From NCBI RefSeq assembly GCF_016773205.1, contig NZ_JAETWB010000002.1, positions 186,001 to 250,000 on the forward strand: DNA of 64,000 nt. Reading direction: 5' to 3'. The DNA comes from Belnapia arida. GTDB lineage: Bacteria > Pseudomonadota > Alphaproteobacteria > Acetobacterales > Acetobacteraceae. The position numbers and the translations under genes are program-made. The notes under the pieces are model-generated. The model saw only the letters and a program-made list of their open reading frames with translations. It did not search any database and had not been told where the DNA came from. Shown one piece after another: positions 33,634 through 43,157 of this stretch (within the stretch, counting starts at the first letter, position 1; every line of letters begins with the position of its first letter).

Positions 33634-34815
33634 ATGCCTCTCAAGGTCGGCCGCGGGGCCGCGGCACCGCCCTTCCTGGTGATGGATGTCATCGCCGCGG
33701 CCAATGCGCGGGCGGCGGTGCTGCCCGCCGGCGCCTTCCCGGACGGGCTCGGCATCCTGCGGATGGAGGTCGGCCAACCTGGCACCGGCGCCCCGCGCGG
33801 CGCGGCCGAGGCGGTGGTGGCGGCGCTCGAGGCCGGGGCGCCCATGGGCTACACGGAAGCCTTCGGCCTCCGCTCGCTGCGGGAGCGCATCTCGACGCAT
33901 TACGCCGAGCGCTACAGCGCCGCGGTGCCGGCGGAGCGCATCGCGGTGACGGTCGGCGCCTCGGGCGCCTTTCCGCTGGCCTTCCTCGCCGCCTTCGACC
34001 CCGGCGATGCGGTGGCCATGGCGGCGCCCTACTACCCGCCTTACGTCAACATCCTGACCGCGCTCGGCATGCGTCCGCAGATCCTCCCCTGCGACGCCTC
34101 GACCCGCTGGCAGCCGACGCTCGCCATGCTGGAGGCGCTCGACCCCCGCCCCGCCGGCCTGATCCTCGCCAGCCCCTGCAATCCCGCCGGGACCATGCTG
34201 CCGGCCGAGGAGTTCATCGCCATCGCCCGCTGGTGCGAGGCGGAGGCGGTGCGGCTGGTCTCGGACGAGATCTACCACGGCCTGACCTACGGCACGGTGG
34301 AGGAGCGGACGGCGGCCGCCCATCCCAGCAGCGCCGTCGTGGTCAACAGCTTCTCCAAATACTTCTCGATGACCGGCTGGCGCATCGGCTGGCTGGTGCT
34401 GCCGGAGGACCTGGTCCGTCCGGTGGAATGCCTGGCGCAGAACCTCTTCATCAACGCGCCTCATGTCGCCCAGGTCGCCGCCGAGGCCGCCTTCGCCTGC
34501 CGGCCGGAGCTCGAGGCCAACCTCGCCCGCTACCGCCGCAACCGCGATGCGCTGCTCGTCGGCCTACCCGCGGCCGGGCTCGACCGGCTCTCGCCGGCGG
34601 ACGGCGCCTTCTATCTTTGGGCGGATGTCGGCCACCTGACCAATGACAGCCCGGACTTCTGCCGCCGCCTGCTGGCCGAGGCCGGCATCGCGGCGACGCC
34701 CGGCGTCGATTTCGACGCGGAGCGGGGCGGGCGTTTCCTCCGCCTCTCCTATTGCGGGCCGGAAGCAGCGATGGCGGCGGCCCCGGCGCGAATCACCCGC
34801 TTCCTTCAGCGGTAA
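33634..34815 (+). CDS. PLP-dependent aminotransferase, class I/II
   Basis: 393 residues. Fold-type I motifs: MGYTEAFGLRSLRERIS, VTVGASGAFPLAFLAAFDPGD, SPCNPAGTM, VSDEIYHGLTYG with the PLP-contacting Asp and Tyr, the Schiff-base Lys in NSFSKYFSMTGWRIGW, and the substrate-carboxylate Arg in GRFLRLSYC. It belongs to the aspartate-aminotransferase-like (subgroup I-beta/gamma) set; the substrate is not clear. It is co-transcribed with the GGT-like gene. Confidence 0.92.
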   Translation: MPLKVGRGAAAPPFLVMDVIAAANARAAVLPAGAFPDGLGILRMEVGQPGTGAPRGAAEAVVAALEAGAPMGYTEAFGLRSLRERISTHYAERYSAAVPAERIAVTVGASGAFPLAFLAAFDPGDAVAMAAPYYPPYVNILTALGMRPQILPCDASTRWQPTLAMLEALDPRPAGLILASPCNPAGTMLPAEEFIAIARWCEAEAVRLVSDEIYHGLTYGTVEERTAAAHPSSAVVVNSFSKYFSMTGWRIGWLVLPEDLVRPVECLAQNLFINAPHVAQVAAEAAFACRPELEANLARYRRNRDALLVGLPAAGLDRLSPADGAFYLWADVGHLTNDSPDFCRRLLAEAGIAATPGVDFDAERGGRFLRLSYCGPEAAMAAAPARITRFLQR

Positions 34816-34934
34816 CGGCGCCGTGTAGTTCCGTTGCTGGAAGTTATCTTTTTAGTTGATAAAACCTTACCCGTGTGAGCCGTCTCGCGTGAGGCGTGCC
34901 CAGCAGCCGAAACGGCGCATCACGGGGAGATCGC

Positions 34935-35672
34935 ATGCCTGGGCCGTTCCGCAGCCTCGCCATATGGCAGGTCGTGCTGGGGTTTCTGCTCGCGCCTGCC
35001 CTGGCCAAGGCGCAGCTCACCACGGCGACACCCGCCTGTACCCGGAGCTGCGAGGCCGCCTCGCCCAGTATCCGTGCTAATCCGTCACCCGTGCAGGCCT
35101 GCCTGATCCGCTGCGTCGCCGGGCAGAATTTCCAGCGCAGCGGCGGCCAGGCCGCCTTCGCGGGCCGCAGCGTGCCGACCCATGACCCGAACCACGCCGC
35201 GTTGCGCGGCCCGACCGGGCAACGCCTGGCCTCGATCGGCAACGGCCCCTACACGCCGCAGGTGCGCGGCCTCGCCGCCCTGCCGGTACCGCCGGCGCAT
35301 GGCGGGCCCGGGAGCACGGGCGGGCGGAGCGGCGCCGTCTACCTCGCCCCGGCTCCCAGCGGCAGCTTCGGCCTGACCTATGGCATGACCGATCGCATCG
35401 CCGCCCATGGCCAGGCGGAGCGGCGCTGCCAGGCCCAGGGTACCGCCTGCCGCCTCGTCTTGGAATTCACCGACCGCTGCGGCGCGGTGGCGCAGGCGCG
35501 GCGGAGCAACGGGCTGGTCCGCACCGCCGACCCGAGCACCTACACCATCACCTATGCCGCCGGCGGCTCTGGCCCGACCCGCGAGGCGGCGGAGAGCCAT
35601 GCGATGGCCAGTTGCGGCAACCGCGACCGCAGCACCGCCTGCGAGGTCGTCGCCAGCGGCTGCGGCGGCTGA
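34935..35672 (+). CDS. Secreted DUF4189-type protein
   Basis: 245 residues. A signal peptide (about residues 1-27, ending LAKAQ) is followed by a Cys-pair region (ACTRSCEAAS and QACLIRCVAGQNF), a Pro/Gly-rich linker and a C-terminal domain with paired Cys (ERRCQAQGTACRLVLEFTDRCGAVAQ, ESHAMASCGN, TACEVVASGC). The last part is the DUF4189 pattern, found in small secreted or periplasmic proteins of unknown role. GGGGAG precedes the ATG at 34935. An upstream A+T-richer stretch (34820-34870) may hold its promoter. Confidence 0.8.
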   Translation: MPGPFRSLAIWQVVLGFLLAPALAKAQLTTATPACTRSCEAASPSIRANPSPVQACLIRCVAGQNFQRSGGQAAFAGRSVPTHDPNHAALRGPTGQRLASIGNGPYTPQVRGLAALPVPPAHGGPGSTGGRSGAVYLAPAPSGSFGLTYGMTDRIAAHGQAERRCQAQGTACRLVLEFTDRCGAVAQARRSNGLVRTADPSTYTITYAAGGSGPTREAAESHAMASCGNRDRSTACEVVASGCGG

Positions 35673-35676
35673 CCCT

Positions 35677-36027
35677 TTACCAGCCATGCAGGGCGAGGCT
35701 GTCGGCCGGCGCCTGCTCGCGCCGCTCCGCCATCCCGTAGTCGCGCAGCACGGCGGCGACGCGCAGCCTGTAGCCGGCGAAGATGCCCGCCCGCCCCGCC
35801 GCCTGGCTGTCGCGGTGGGTCTCGTGGTTGCGCCAGCAGGCGACCGCCGCGTCATCCTCCCAGAAGGAGAGGCTCAGCAGCCGCGCCGGGTTGGTCAGGC
35901 TGCGGAAGCGCTCGACCGAGATGAAGCCCGGCACTTTCTCCAGCTCGGGCTTCAGCCGGGCAGCGTGGTCCAGGTACTCGTCGAAGCGGCCCTCGGCCGG
36001 CTCGACCTCGAAGATGACGGCGATCAT
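35677..36027 (-). CDS. Antibiotic biosynthesis monooxygenase (ABM)-domain protein
   Basis: 116 residues. A dimeric ferredoxin-like ABM fold: MIAVIFEVEPAEGRFDEYLDHAARLKPELEKVPGF, then ISVERFRSLTNPARLLSLSFWEDDAAVACWRNHETHRDSQAAGRAGIF. This class includes haem-degrading and quinone-modifying monooxygenases and many stress proteins. GGGAGG precedes the ATG. It is divergent from the ArsR-type regulator (97-base gap), which may control it. Confidence 0.88.
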   Translation of the reverse strand: MIAVIFEVEPAEGRFDEYLDHAARLKPELEKVPGFISVERFRSLTNPARLLSLSFWEDDAAVACWRNHETHRDSQAAGRAGIFAGYRLRVAAVLRDYGMAERREQAPADSLALHGW

Positions 36028-36124
36028 GCAGGTCCTCCCAAGGCCGACCCTGCCACGCCGCGCGGCGCCTGTCCTTCGCCCCATGGCGAAGCACCAAGCC
36101 ACGATCCGCGCTAGGCTTGGAGTC

Positions 36125-36826
36125 ATGACCAGCCCCGCCGCCTTCGCCGCCACCGCCGTCCTCCTCGCCGACCCGGCACGGGCCGCCATGCTGACGGCGT
36201 TGCTTTCGGGCGAAGCGCTGACCGCCAGCGAGTTGGCCCGCGTCGCCGGCATCGGCGCCCCGGCGGCGAGCGCGCATCTCGGCCGCCTCGTCAAGGGCGG
36301 GTTGATCGCCGTCCATCCGCAAGGGCGGCACCGCTATCATCGCCTGGCCTCGGAGGAGGTGGCGGCGATGCTGGAAACCCTCGGCGGCCTCACCGAAGCC
36401 GTCTCCCCGGCGCGACGCTGGCCGCATGGCGAGGCCTTCCGCACCGCCCGGCTCTGCTACGATCATCTGGCCGGGCGCCTCGGCGTCGCCCTGCATGCGG
36501 GGTTGACCGGCCAGAGCTGGATCGTCCCGACAGCCGGGGGCTGGGTGGCGACGGAAGCAGGCGAGGTCGGTCTCACCGCCATGGGCGTCGACCTGGCAGC
36601 GGCCCGCACCGCGCGACGCTTCGCCTGCGATTGCATGGACTGGTCGGAGCGCCGCGCCCATCTGGCCGGCGGCCTCGGGCGGGAGATCGCCGCCTGCTGC
36701 CTGCGCCGCCATTGGCTCACCCGCATCCCGGCGGAGCGGGAGGGCGACCCGCTCGCCCGCCGCCGCCTGCGCATGACGCCGGAAGGGGCACGGCGGCTCG
36801 GCGAGGCGCTCGGCATCGCCGCATGA
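36125..36826 (+). CDS. ArsR-type winged-helix transcriptional regulator
   Basis: 233 residues. The N-terminal HTH reads ADPARAAMLTALLSGEALTASELARVAGIGAPAASAHLGRLVKGGLIAVHPQGRHRYHRLA, clearly ArsR/HTH_20. The C-terminal half has a Cys-rich stretch (FACDCMDWSERR and AACCLRRHW) that could sense metals or thiols. An ATG at 36083 is an alternative start; 36125 has GGAG just upstream. Its stop overlaps the start of the MFS transporter gene (ATGA), so regulator and exporter are co-expressed. Confidence 0.88.
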   Translation: MTSPAAFAATAVLLADPARAAMLTALLSGEALTASELARVAGIGAPAASAHLGRLVKGGLIAVHPQGRHRYHRLASEEVAAMLETLGGLTEAVSPARRWPHGEAFRTARLCYDHLAGRLGVALHAGLTGQSWIVPTAGGWVATEAGEVGLTAMGVDLAAARTARRFACDCMDWSERRAHLAGGLGREIAACCLRRHWLTRIPAEREGDPLARRRLRMTPEGARRLGEALGIAA

Positions 36827-38028
36827 GCCCCGGGACGCGCCTGCTGCTGGCGCTGACGCTGATGACCAGCGCCAGCCAGTTCCACCGCGCCGCGCTCGGC
36901 GTCATCGGCCCGGAGCTGGCACGCGACCTCGGCGCCGGGCCGGGGCTGCTCGGCGCGGCGAACGGCGCCTTCTTCCTGGCGCTGCTCGTGTTGCAGATCC
37001 CGGTCGGCCTCGCCCTCGACCGCATCGGCCCGCGCCTGACCGTCGCCGCGCTAAGCCTGCCGGCGGCGGCGGGGGCGCTTGCGCAGGGGCTGGCGCCGGA
37101 TGCGGCCTCATTCCTGGCCGGGCGCTTCCTGCTCGGCCTCGGCTGCGCCGCTTCCTTCATGGCGAGCGTGGTGCTCTGCGCCCGCTGGCATGCCGGCGAG
37201 GGGCTGACGACGGCCCTCGCCCGAGTCTTCGCCTTCAGCCAGATCGGCATCCTGCTGGCCGGCGCCCCCTTCGCCTGGGCGGCTTCGCCGCTGGGCTGGC
37301 GTGGGGCCTACGCGCTCTCGGCCGCGCTCACCCTCGGCCTTGCCGCGTTGTGGTGGGGCTGGGTCCGCGATGACCCGCCGGACCGCCCAGCACCTGCGCG
37401 GCCCCACGAGACGCTGGCCGGGGCGCTCCGCGGCCAGCTCACCGTCTGGACCACGCCGGGGCTGCTGCCGGTGCTGGCGATGCACCTTGTCGGTTATGCG
37501 GCGATGGCGACGGTGCTGGCGGTCTGGGCCGGACCCTACCTGTCCGAGGTGCATGGCCTGGCCCCCGGCCCGCGCGGCGCGGTGCTTGGGGCGATGGGGC
37601 TGGCGCTGGTGCTCGGCCTGCTCGGCGTCGGGCCGCTGGAGCGCCGGCTGAACACGCGGAAATGGCTGGTGGCGGGGATGGCGGGCGGGGCCGTGCTGGT
37701 GCTGCTGGCGCTCGCCCTCTGGCCGCAGGCGCCGCTGCCGGTGGCGGCGGGGCTGCTGGTGCTGCTCTGCCTGCTGAGCTGCTACCCGGTGGTGGTGGTG
37801 GCGCAGGGGCGGTCGCTCTTTCCCGACCATCTGGTCGGGCGCGGGGCGACGACGGTGAACCTGGCGCAGACGCTGGGCAGCGCCGCGCTGCCGGCGATGA
37901 CCGGGTGGGCCGTGGCAGCCGCCCCGGCCGGCACGGCTTGGCCCGTGGCTTTCGCTACCCTGGCGGGCGCGCTGGCCCTGGGCCTCGCCGGCTACCTGAC
38001 CGGCGCCGATTCACCGCCCCGGCGCTGA
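36823..38028 (+). CDS. MFS transporter
   Basis: 401 residues with about twelve hydrophobic segments and the MFS family-A loop between helices 2 and 3 (LALDRIGPRLTV). The N-terminus lacks a signal peptide, and the opening helix contains TSASQFHRAALGVIGPEL. It probably exports a toxic small molecule or takes up an organic anion. Translationally coupled to the ArsR regulator. A strong bidirectional terminator separates it from rne. Confidence 0.9.
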   Translation: MSPGTRLLLALTLMTSASQFHRAALGVIGPELARDLGAGPGLLGAANGAFFLALLVLQIPVGLALDRIGPRLTVAALSLPAAAGALAQGLAPDAASFLAGRFLLGLGCAASFMASVVLCARWHAGEGLTTALARVFAFSQIGILLAGAPFAWAASPLGWRGAYALSAALTLGLAALWWGWVRDDPPDRPAPARPHETLAGALRGQLTVWTTPGLLPVLAMHLVGYAAMATVLAVWAGPYLSEVHGLAPGPRGAVLGAMGLALVLGLLGVGPLERRLNTRKWLVAGMAGGAVLVLLALALWPQAPLPVAAGLLVLLCLLSCYPVVVVAQGRSLFPDHLVGRGATTVNLAQTLGSAALPAMTGWAVAAAPAGTAWPVAFATLAGALALGLAGYLTGADSPPRR

Positions 38029-38063
38029 ACTCCTTCAGGCCCTTCGGTCTCTGGCGGGACGAA

Positions 38064-38090
38064 ATCGAGGAGGGCTCTGCCCTCCTCGAT
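38064..38090. terminator. Bidirectional terminator between MFS gene and rne
   Basis: ATCGAGGAGGGC (38064-38075) and GCCCTCCTCGAT (38079-38090) form a perfect 12-base stem with a three-base TCT loop, between two convergent genes. Confidence 0.85.
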
Positions 38091-38096
38091 CCTGGC

Positions 38097-41048
38097 TTAT
38101 CGCCGCCACCAGCCTCGCCGCTTCGGGGCTGCCTCATCCAGCGCATCGACGCTGACCGGCTGGATGACGGGCCCTTGCACCACTTCGGGCTCCGGCTCCG
38201 GCACCGGAGCGGGCTCGGCTGCGACGGGCTCCGGCGCTGGCTCGGGCGCCGGCTCCGGGGCTGCGGCGACCGGAGCGTCGGCGACAGGCGCTTCCACGAC
38301 CAGCGCTTCCACGACCGGGGCGGCTTCAACCTCGGACTCCGGCGGCGGAGGCGCAACCTCGGCGGCCGGCTCGGGTGCCGGCGGCGGGGCGGCGCGGGCC
38401 GAGCGGCGGGCCGCGGCGGCCGCTTCGGCCGCAGCCTCGGCGGCCTCCATCGCGGCCATGATGTCGTCGACATGGCCGGCGAAGGGATCGGCCGGGGTCG
38501 GGCCGGTGTAGCGCGGCTTCGGGGCCGGCTCGGCCTCCTGCGGAGCAGCCTCCTCGCCCTCGCGCGGGGTGCCGGCCCGTGGGCCACGGCGGCCGCGGCG
38601 GCGGCGGCGGGGGCCATCGCGGCCGCCCTCGCCCTCGCCCTCGGCGTCGGGCTGTCCTGCCGTCTCGGCAGGCTCCTCCGTGACGGCGACAGCCTCGGCG
38701 GCGGCGATGGCCTCGGGGAGAGGCTCGGCGGCGGCAGGCGCTTCGGCCTGCTCCTCCTCGCTCTCACCTTCCTCCTCGCTGTCGCCCTCGGCTTGGCCGT
38801 TCGCCTGGGCACCCTCGCCCCGCTGGCCATTGCCGCGACGGCGACGACGGCGGCGGCGGCGCTCGCCCTGGCGCTCGGCCTCGGCGCGCTCGGCCTCGCT
38901 GGCCTCGGCCGGCGCAGCGGCCTCGACGGCTTCCTCGGCCTCGGCCTCAGCCTCGACTTCCGCCTCGGGCTCCGGCTCGGGTTCCGGGGCGTAGTCCATG
39001 CGGAGCGCGCTGGGCGCCTCGGGGATGCGGCCCGGCTCGGCGGCGCGCAGTCGCTCCAGCCGGAAGGCAGGCGGCATCAGCGTGTCGTCCGGCTCGAAGA
39101 CGACGGACATGCCGAAGCGTGCCTCGATCGCCTGCAGACGCTCGCGCTTCCGATTCAGCAGGTAGAAGGCGACCTGCGAGGCGACATGGACGCAGATCTC
39201 GGCGGAGCGGCGGCGCGCCGCCTCCTCCTCGATGCCGCGCAGCACCTGCAGCGCGCTGCTCTCTAGGCTGCGGACCTGGCCGCGGCCCTGGCAATGCGGG
39301 CAGGTGACGAAGGTGGTCTCGGTCAGCGAGGGCCGGAGCCGCTGCCGCGACATCTCCAGCAGGCCAAAATGGCTGATGCGCCCGACCTGGATGCGGGCGC
39401 GGTCATGCTTCAGCGCCTCCTTCACCCGGCGCTCGACCATGGCGTCGTGCTTGGCCGACTCCATGTCGATGAAGTCGATGACGATGAGGCCGGCGAGGTC
39501 GCGCAGGCGGAGCTGGCGCGCGATCTCGTCGGCGGCTTCCAGGTTGGTGCGGAGCGCCGTGTCCTCGATATGCCGCTCGCGGGTGGAGCGGCCGGAGTTC
39601 ACGTCGATGGCGACCAGCGCCTCGGTCTGGTTGATGACCAGGTAGCCGCCGGAGCGGAGCTGGACCATCGGCGAGTGCATTGCGTCGAGCTGCGCCTCGA
39701 CCTGGTGCCGGGCGAAGAGGCCGCCGTCGCGGAACAGCTGGATCTTCCTGGCATGCTGCGGCATCAGCATGCGCATGAACTCGCGCGCCTCCTGGAAGGC
39801 GTCCTCGCCATCGACGAGGATCTCCTCGACGTCGCGGGCATAGACGTCGCGGATGGAGCGCTTGATGAGGTCGGCTTCCTCGTAGATCAGCGCGGGCGCC
39901 GTGGAGGCCATGGTGCGGTCGCGGATGTTGTCCCAGAGCCGCAACAGGTATTCGCAGTCGCGCCGGATCTCGGGTTTCGGCCGCTGCGCGCCGGCGGTGC
40001 GGACGATGAGGCTCATGCCGCCCGGCAGGCTGAGTTCGTCGATCACCTCGCGCAGGCGCTTGCGGTCGGTGACGGAGGTGATCTTGCGGGAGACGCCGCC
40101 GCCGCGGGGCGAGTTCGGCATCAGCACGGAGAAACGGCCGGCGAGCGAGATATAGGTGGTGAGCGCCGCACCCTTCGTGCCGCGCTCCTCCTTCACCACC
40201 TGGACCAGCATGATCTGCCGGCGGCGGATGACTTCCTGGATCTTGTAGTGGCGGAGGAAGCGGGGCGGGATGCGCCGCTCGCGGGAGACCTCTTCCGGGC
40301 CTTCGCCGCCGATGGTCTCGGGGGCGGGGGCGTCCTCGTCCTCCTCGTTGTCCTCTTCGGCCCGGTGGTCATGGCCGTTGGGAAGGGCGCCGTTGGCAAC
40401 GGGGATGGAAAGCTCGGGCTGTTCACCCTCGCCCGGGGCGGGCGCCAAGGCCGGCTCGGGCGCAGCTTCGAAGCGGGCCTCGGCGGCGATCTCGATGGGG
40501 CTGCCGGAGGCGGGGGCTTCGGCAGCAGGCTCCGCTGCGGCGGGCGGGTCCGCCTCCGGGAACGGCGGCTCCGCCGCGGGCTCGGCGGCCAAATCCGCCT
40601 CGACTCCAACGGCCGGTTCCGCTTCGGCTGTCGGCTCCGCCTCGGGGGCAACGGCCTCGGCCGGCGGGGCCTCGGGGGCCGCTTCGGGCTCGACGGCGGC
40701 GGCTTCCAGGGCATCGGCGAGGGCGGCTTCGCGCTCCTCCGATTCCTCCTCTTCGCGCGCCTCGGCGGCCTGCATCTCGATCAGCCGCTGCCGGTCGGCG
40801 ACGGGGATTTGGTAGTAGTCGGGGTGGATCTCGCTGAAGGCGAGGAAGCCGTGGCGGTTGCCGCCATATTCCACGAAGGCGGCCTGGAGGCTGGGCTCAA
40901 CCCGGACCACCTTGGCCAGGTAGATATTGCCCTTGAGGGGCAGTCGGCTCGCGGCCTCGAGGTCGAATTCCTCCAGCCGGTTGCCGTCCAGCACCACCAC
41001 GCGGGTCTCTTCCGCGTGGGATGCGTCGATCAGCATGCGCTTTGTCAT
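38097..41048 (-). CDS. rne: Ribonuclease E
   Basis: 983 residues. The S1 domain begins MTKRMLIDASHAEETRVVVLDGNRLEEF and is split after about residue 85 by a roughly 160-residue Glu/Ala/Pro-rich insertion, as is usual in alphaproteobacteria. The catalytic DNase-I-like part has VAIDVNSGRSTRERHIEDTALRTNLEAADEIARQ and LAGLIVIDFIDME (metal-binding Asp residues). The zinc link TCPHCQGRGQ follows. The C-terminal 320 residues are low-complexity acidic/Arg-rich scaffold, interrupted by RRRRRGRRGPRAG, ending KRRGWWRR. It initiates mRNA decay and rRNA processing. Confidence 0.95.
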   Translation of the reverse strand: MTKRMLIDASHAEETRVVVLDGNRLEEFDLEAASRLPLKGNIYLAKVVRVEPSLQAAFVEYGGNRHGFLAFSEIHPDYYQIPVADRQRLIEMQAAEAREEEESEEREAALADALEAAAVEPEAAPEAPPAEAVAPEAEPTAEAEPAVGVEADLAAEPAAEPPFPEADPPAAAEPAAEAPASGSPIEIAAEARFEAAPEPALAPAPGEGEQPELSIPVANGALPNGHDHRAEEDNEEDEDAPAPETIGGEGPEEVSRERRIPPRFLRHYKIQEVIRRRQIMLVQVVKEERGTKGAALTTYISLAGRFSVLMPNSPRGGGVSRKITSVTDRKRLREVIDELSLPGGMSLIVRTAGAQRPKPEIRRDCEYLLRLWDNIRDRTMASTAPALIYEEADLIKRSIRDVYARDVEEILVDGEDAFQEAREFMRMLMPQHARKIQLFRDGGLFARHQVEAQLDAMHSPMVQLRSGGYLVINQTEALVAIDVNSGRSTRERHIEDTALRTNLEAADEIARQLRLRDLAGLIVIDFIDMESAKHDAMVERRVKEALKHDRARIQVGRISHFGLLEMSRQRLRPSLTETTFVTCPHCQGRGQVRSLESSALQVLRGIEEEAARRRSAEICVHVASQVAFYLLNRKRERLQAIEARFGMSVVFEPDDTLMPPAFRLERLRAAEPGRIPEAPSALRMDYAPEPEPEPEAEVEAEAEAEEAVEAAAPAEASEAERAEAERQGERRRRRRRRRGNGQRGEGAQANGQAEGDSEEEGESEEEQAEAPAAAEPLPEAIAAAEAVAVTEEPAETAGQPDAEGEGEGGRDGPRRRRRGRRGPRAGTPREGEEAAPQEAEPAPKPRYTGPTPADPFAGHVDDIMAAMEAAEAAAEAAAAARRSARAAPPPAPEPAAEVAPPPPESEVEAAPVVEALVVEAPVADAPVAAAPEPAPEPAPEPVAAEPAPVPEPEPEVVQGPVIQPVSVDALDEAAPKRRGWWRR

Positions 41049-41728
41049 CGAAGCGGTGGCTCCACGCCGCGCGGCACCGGGGTGCGGCACGGCGGATCGG
41101 GGTGGCGTGACCCGAAGGCGAGGGATGGCGCGACGCGGCCCGCTATCGCGGAGCGGGGGGCCACACGCTGGCGGCCCTCCTCTCCGGTCCACCGGGCTTC
41201 GATCCTGGTGACCTGCATCCTCCCGCTGATCGGCGCCCTATGCGGCCAATCGCGGGGGCAGGGCACGAGCGTCATGCGCCCATCCATCCTCCTCCGGCGG
41301 GGGCCGGGGCCCGGGCTGCCGCCGCGCCGAAAGCGGCGCAAGGCATCGGCCCAGGGCGGCACCCCAGGGTTCGCGCCCCCGGTGCCAGACCCGCGGGACG
41401 GGGCTGGGGCGACGTCGGCCACGCTTGCACCAGGGACGCCCCGAAGGATTGGAAAGGGGCGCCAAGGGTCCGCACGCGACACGTCCCGCATGGCGACGAA
41501 GGCGGCGTCCCGGGCAGCCCCACCGACGCCATGCCCCAGGGCGGACCCAGGGGCCTGTCGGGGAACCGTGGCGGGTGGCGGCCCGGCGAAACGCGGAGGC
41601 GGCTACCGCCCCCCATGCCGGACTGCCGCGAACCGCACCGCAGGCCCGGCGGACCGGTCCGGTCCATGGCCTGCAGGCGCGGAAGCGCCGTAATCCTCCG
41701 CCGACAGCGGGCGCCGCCGGGGCAAGGC

Positions 41729-41757
41729 ACCATAAGGGAGGGGTTTCGCTTCCACAA
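41729..41757 (-). promoter_or_regulatory. Putative sigma-70-type promoter of rne
   Basis: On the minus strand, TTGTGG (41757-41752) and TATGGT (41734-41729) are separated by 17 bases, a good match to -35 and -10 boxes. Transcription would start near 41722, leaving a long leader before the rne ATG at 41048. Confidence 0.45.
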
Positions 41758-41780
41758 GGCTGACGCAACCGTCATCTGCA

Positions 41781-41793
41781 CCACCAGTGGTGG
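41781..41793. promoter_or_regulatory. Perfect 6+1+6 palindrome between divergent rne and amidase genes
   Basis: CCACCAGTGGTGG has perfect dyad symmetry around a single central base. Its position upstream of the putative rne promoter and about 120 bases before the amidase start makes it a possible operator, though chance cannot be excluded. Confidence 0.35.
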
Positions 41794-41912
41794 CATCGCC
41801 CGTATTCTGGTCATAACGACGCCTTAGAAGGGGGCAATGCCCGGCGATGCGGCTTCACCCGCTACTGGCCGGAGGCTAGATTGGCGCCGCAACGCTGGGG
41901 GGCGTGGCATCG

Positions 41913-43061
41913 ATGACCGAAGGGGATGGCCGGTTTCGGCTGGGGCGGCGCGGGCTGATCGCCGGCGCCGCAGGACTGATTCTGCCCGGCCTCGCCGAGG
42001 CCGCGGCGCCGCAGGCGCAGCTCAGCGCGGCGCGGGGCGAGACGCGGATCACCCTGCCCATCGGGCCGGGCATCGCCTGGCGCGTCTCCGCGACGCTGCG
42101 CCCGGCGCGGCTAGTGGTCGAATTGCCCAACCAGCGCTGGCGCGGCCCGGCCCGGCTGTCCGGCGCCGGCCTCGTCACCGAGGCACGGCGCGAAGGCAGC
42201 GGCGGCACGCAGACGCTCATCCTGGCGCTGGCCGGGCCGGTCGCGGCGCCGCAGGTGGCGGCCGCGCCGGGCCAGCTCATCATCAGGCTGCGGCCCGGGC
42301 CGGCGGAGGAGTTCGCCCGGCTCGCCCATGGCCGGCCGCTCGCCACCGCAGCCCTGCCGCCGCGCGGCCCGCTGCCGCTGGTGATGCTCGATGCCGGGCA
42401 TGGCGGGCGCGACCCGGGGACGATCGGCAGGCAGGGCACCCATGAGAAGCGCATCACCCTCGCCGCGGCGCTGGAACTCAAGCGCCAACTGGAGGCCGCC
42501 GGCCGCTGCCGCGTGGCGCTGACCCGCGGGCGCGACGTCTTCATCCCGCTCGGCAGCCGGGTGGAGATGGCGCGGCGGCGGGAGGCGGCGCTCTTCCTCT
42601 CGCTGCATGCCGACAGCGCGCCGGGGGCGCGAGGGGCAAGCGTCTACACCCTCTCCGAGACGGCGACGGACAGCCTGGCGGCCGGCCTCGCCCGCCGGGA
42701 GAACCAGGCGGACCGCAACGGCGGCCTCCGCCTGCCGAGCGTCTCGCCCGAGGTGCAGCGCATCCTGCTCAGCCTGATCCGGCAGGAGACGCGCGCCGGC
42801 TCGGAGCGGATGGCACGGCTGGTGGTGGACTCGCTGGAGGGCGAGATGGCGCTGCTGCCGAATACCCACCGGCGCGCCGGATTCGTCGTGCTGAAGGCGC
42901 CCGACGTGCCGGCGGCGCTGGTGGAGATGGGCTTCCTGTCCAACGCGCAGGACGAGGCGGCGCTGAACCGGGCGAGCCACCGGGCCAAGGTCGCCACGGC
43001 GCTGGCGGAGGCGATCCACGGCTTCCTCGGCGCGTCCGGCGCGGTGGTGGCAGGAGGCTGA
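41913..43061 (+). CDS. amiC: N-acetylmuramoyl-L-alanine amidase with AMIN domain
   Basis: 382 residues. A TAT-like signal (GRRGLIAGAAGLILPGLAEA) is followed by an AMIN-type beta domain (about 30-130), then Amidase_3: VMLDAGHGGRDPGTIGRQGTHEKRITLAAALEL with the first zinc His and Glu, LFLSLHADS with the second His, and ALVEMGFLSNAQDEAAL with the catalytic Glu. It cleaves peptide stems from peptidoglycan for septum splitting. The ATG at 41913 is preferred to a GTG at 41904 because GGGGGG is correctly spaced. It precedes mrcA, a conserved alphaproteobacterial order. Confidence 0.92.
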   Translation: MTEGDGRFRLGRRGLIAGAAGLILPGLAEAAAPQAQLSAARGETRITLPIGPGIAWRVSATLRPARLVVELPNQRWRGPARLSGAGLVTEARREGSGGTQTLILALAGPVAAPQVAAAPGQLIIRLRPGPAEEFARLAHGRPLATAALPPRGPLPLVMLDAGHGGRDPGTIGRQGTHEKRITLAAALELKRQLEAAGRCRVALTRGRDVFIPLGSRVEMARRREAALFLSLHADSAPGARGASVYTLSETATDSLAAGLARRENQADRNGGLRLPSVSPEVQRILLSLIRQETRAGSERMARLVVDSLEGEMALLPNTHRRAGFVVLKAPDVPAALVEMGFLSNAQDEAALNRASHRAKVATALAEAIHGFLGASGAVVAGG

Positions 43062-43157
43062 GGCAGGCCGCACTTCTGCGTGGCGGCGGCGGGCCGGGGG
43101 CCTATATCTCGCCTGGTTGCGTGGCCGCCCGCCCCGCGACGCTGTATTGGGACCGCC

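Larger units (their letters stand above)
41049..41912. other. Long gene-free leader region of rne
   Basis: 864 bases separate the divergent rne and amidase starts. All open frames here are low-complexity, Arg/Pro-rich and mutually overlapping, with no domain. A putative minus-strand promoter at 41729-41757 would give rne a leader of roughly 670 bases. A perfect palindrome lies at 41781-41793 between the two divergent promoters. Confidence 0.6.
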
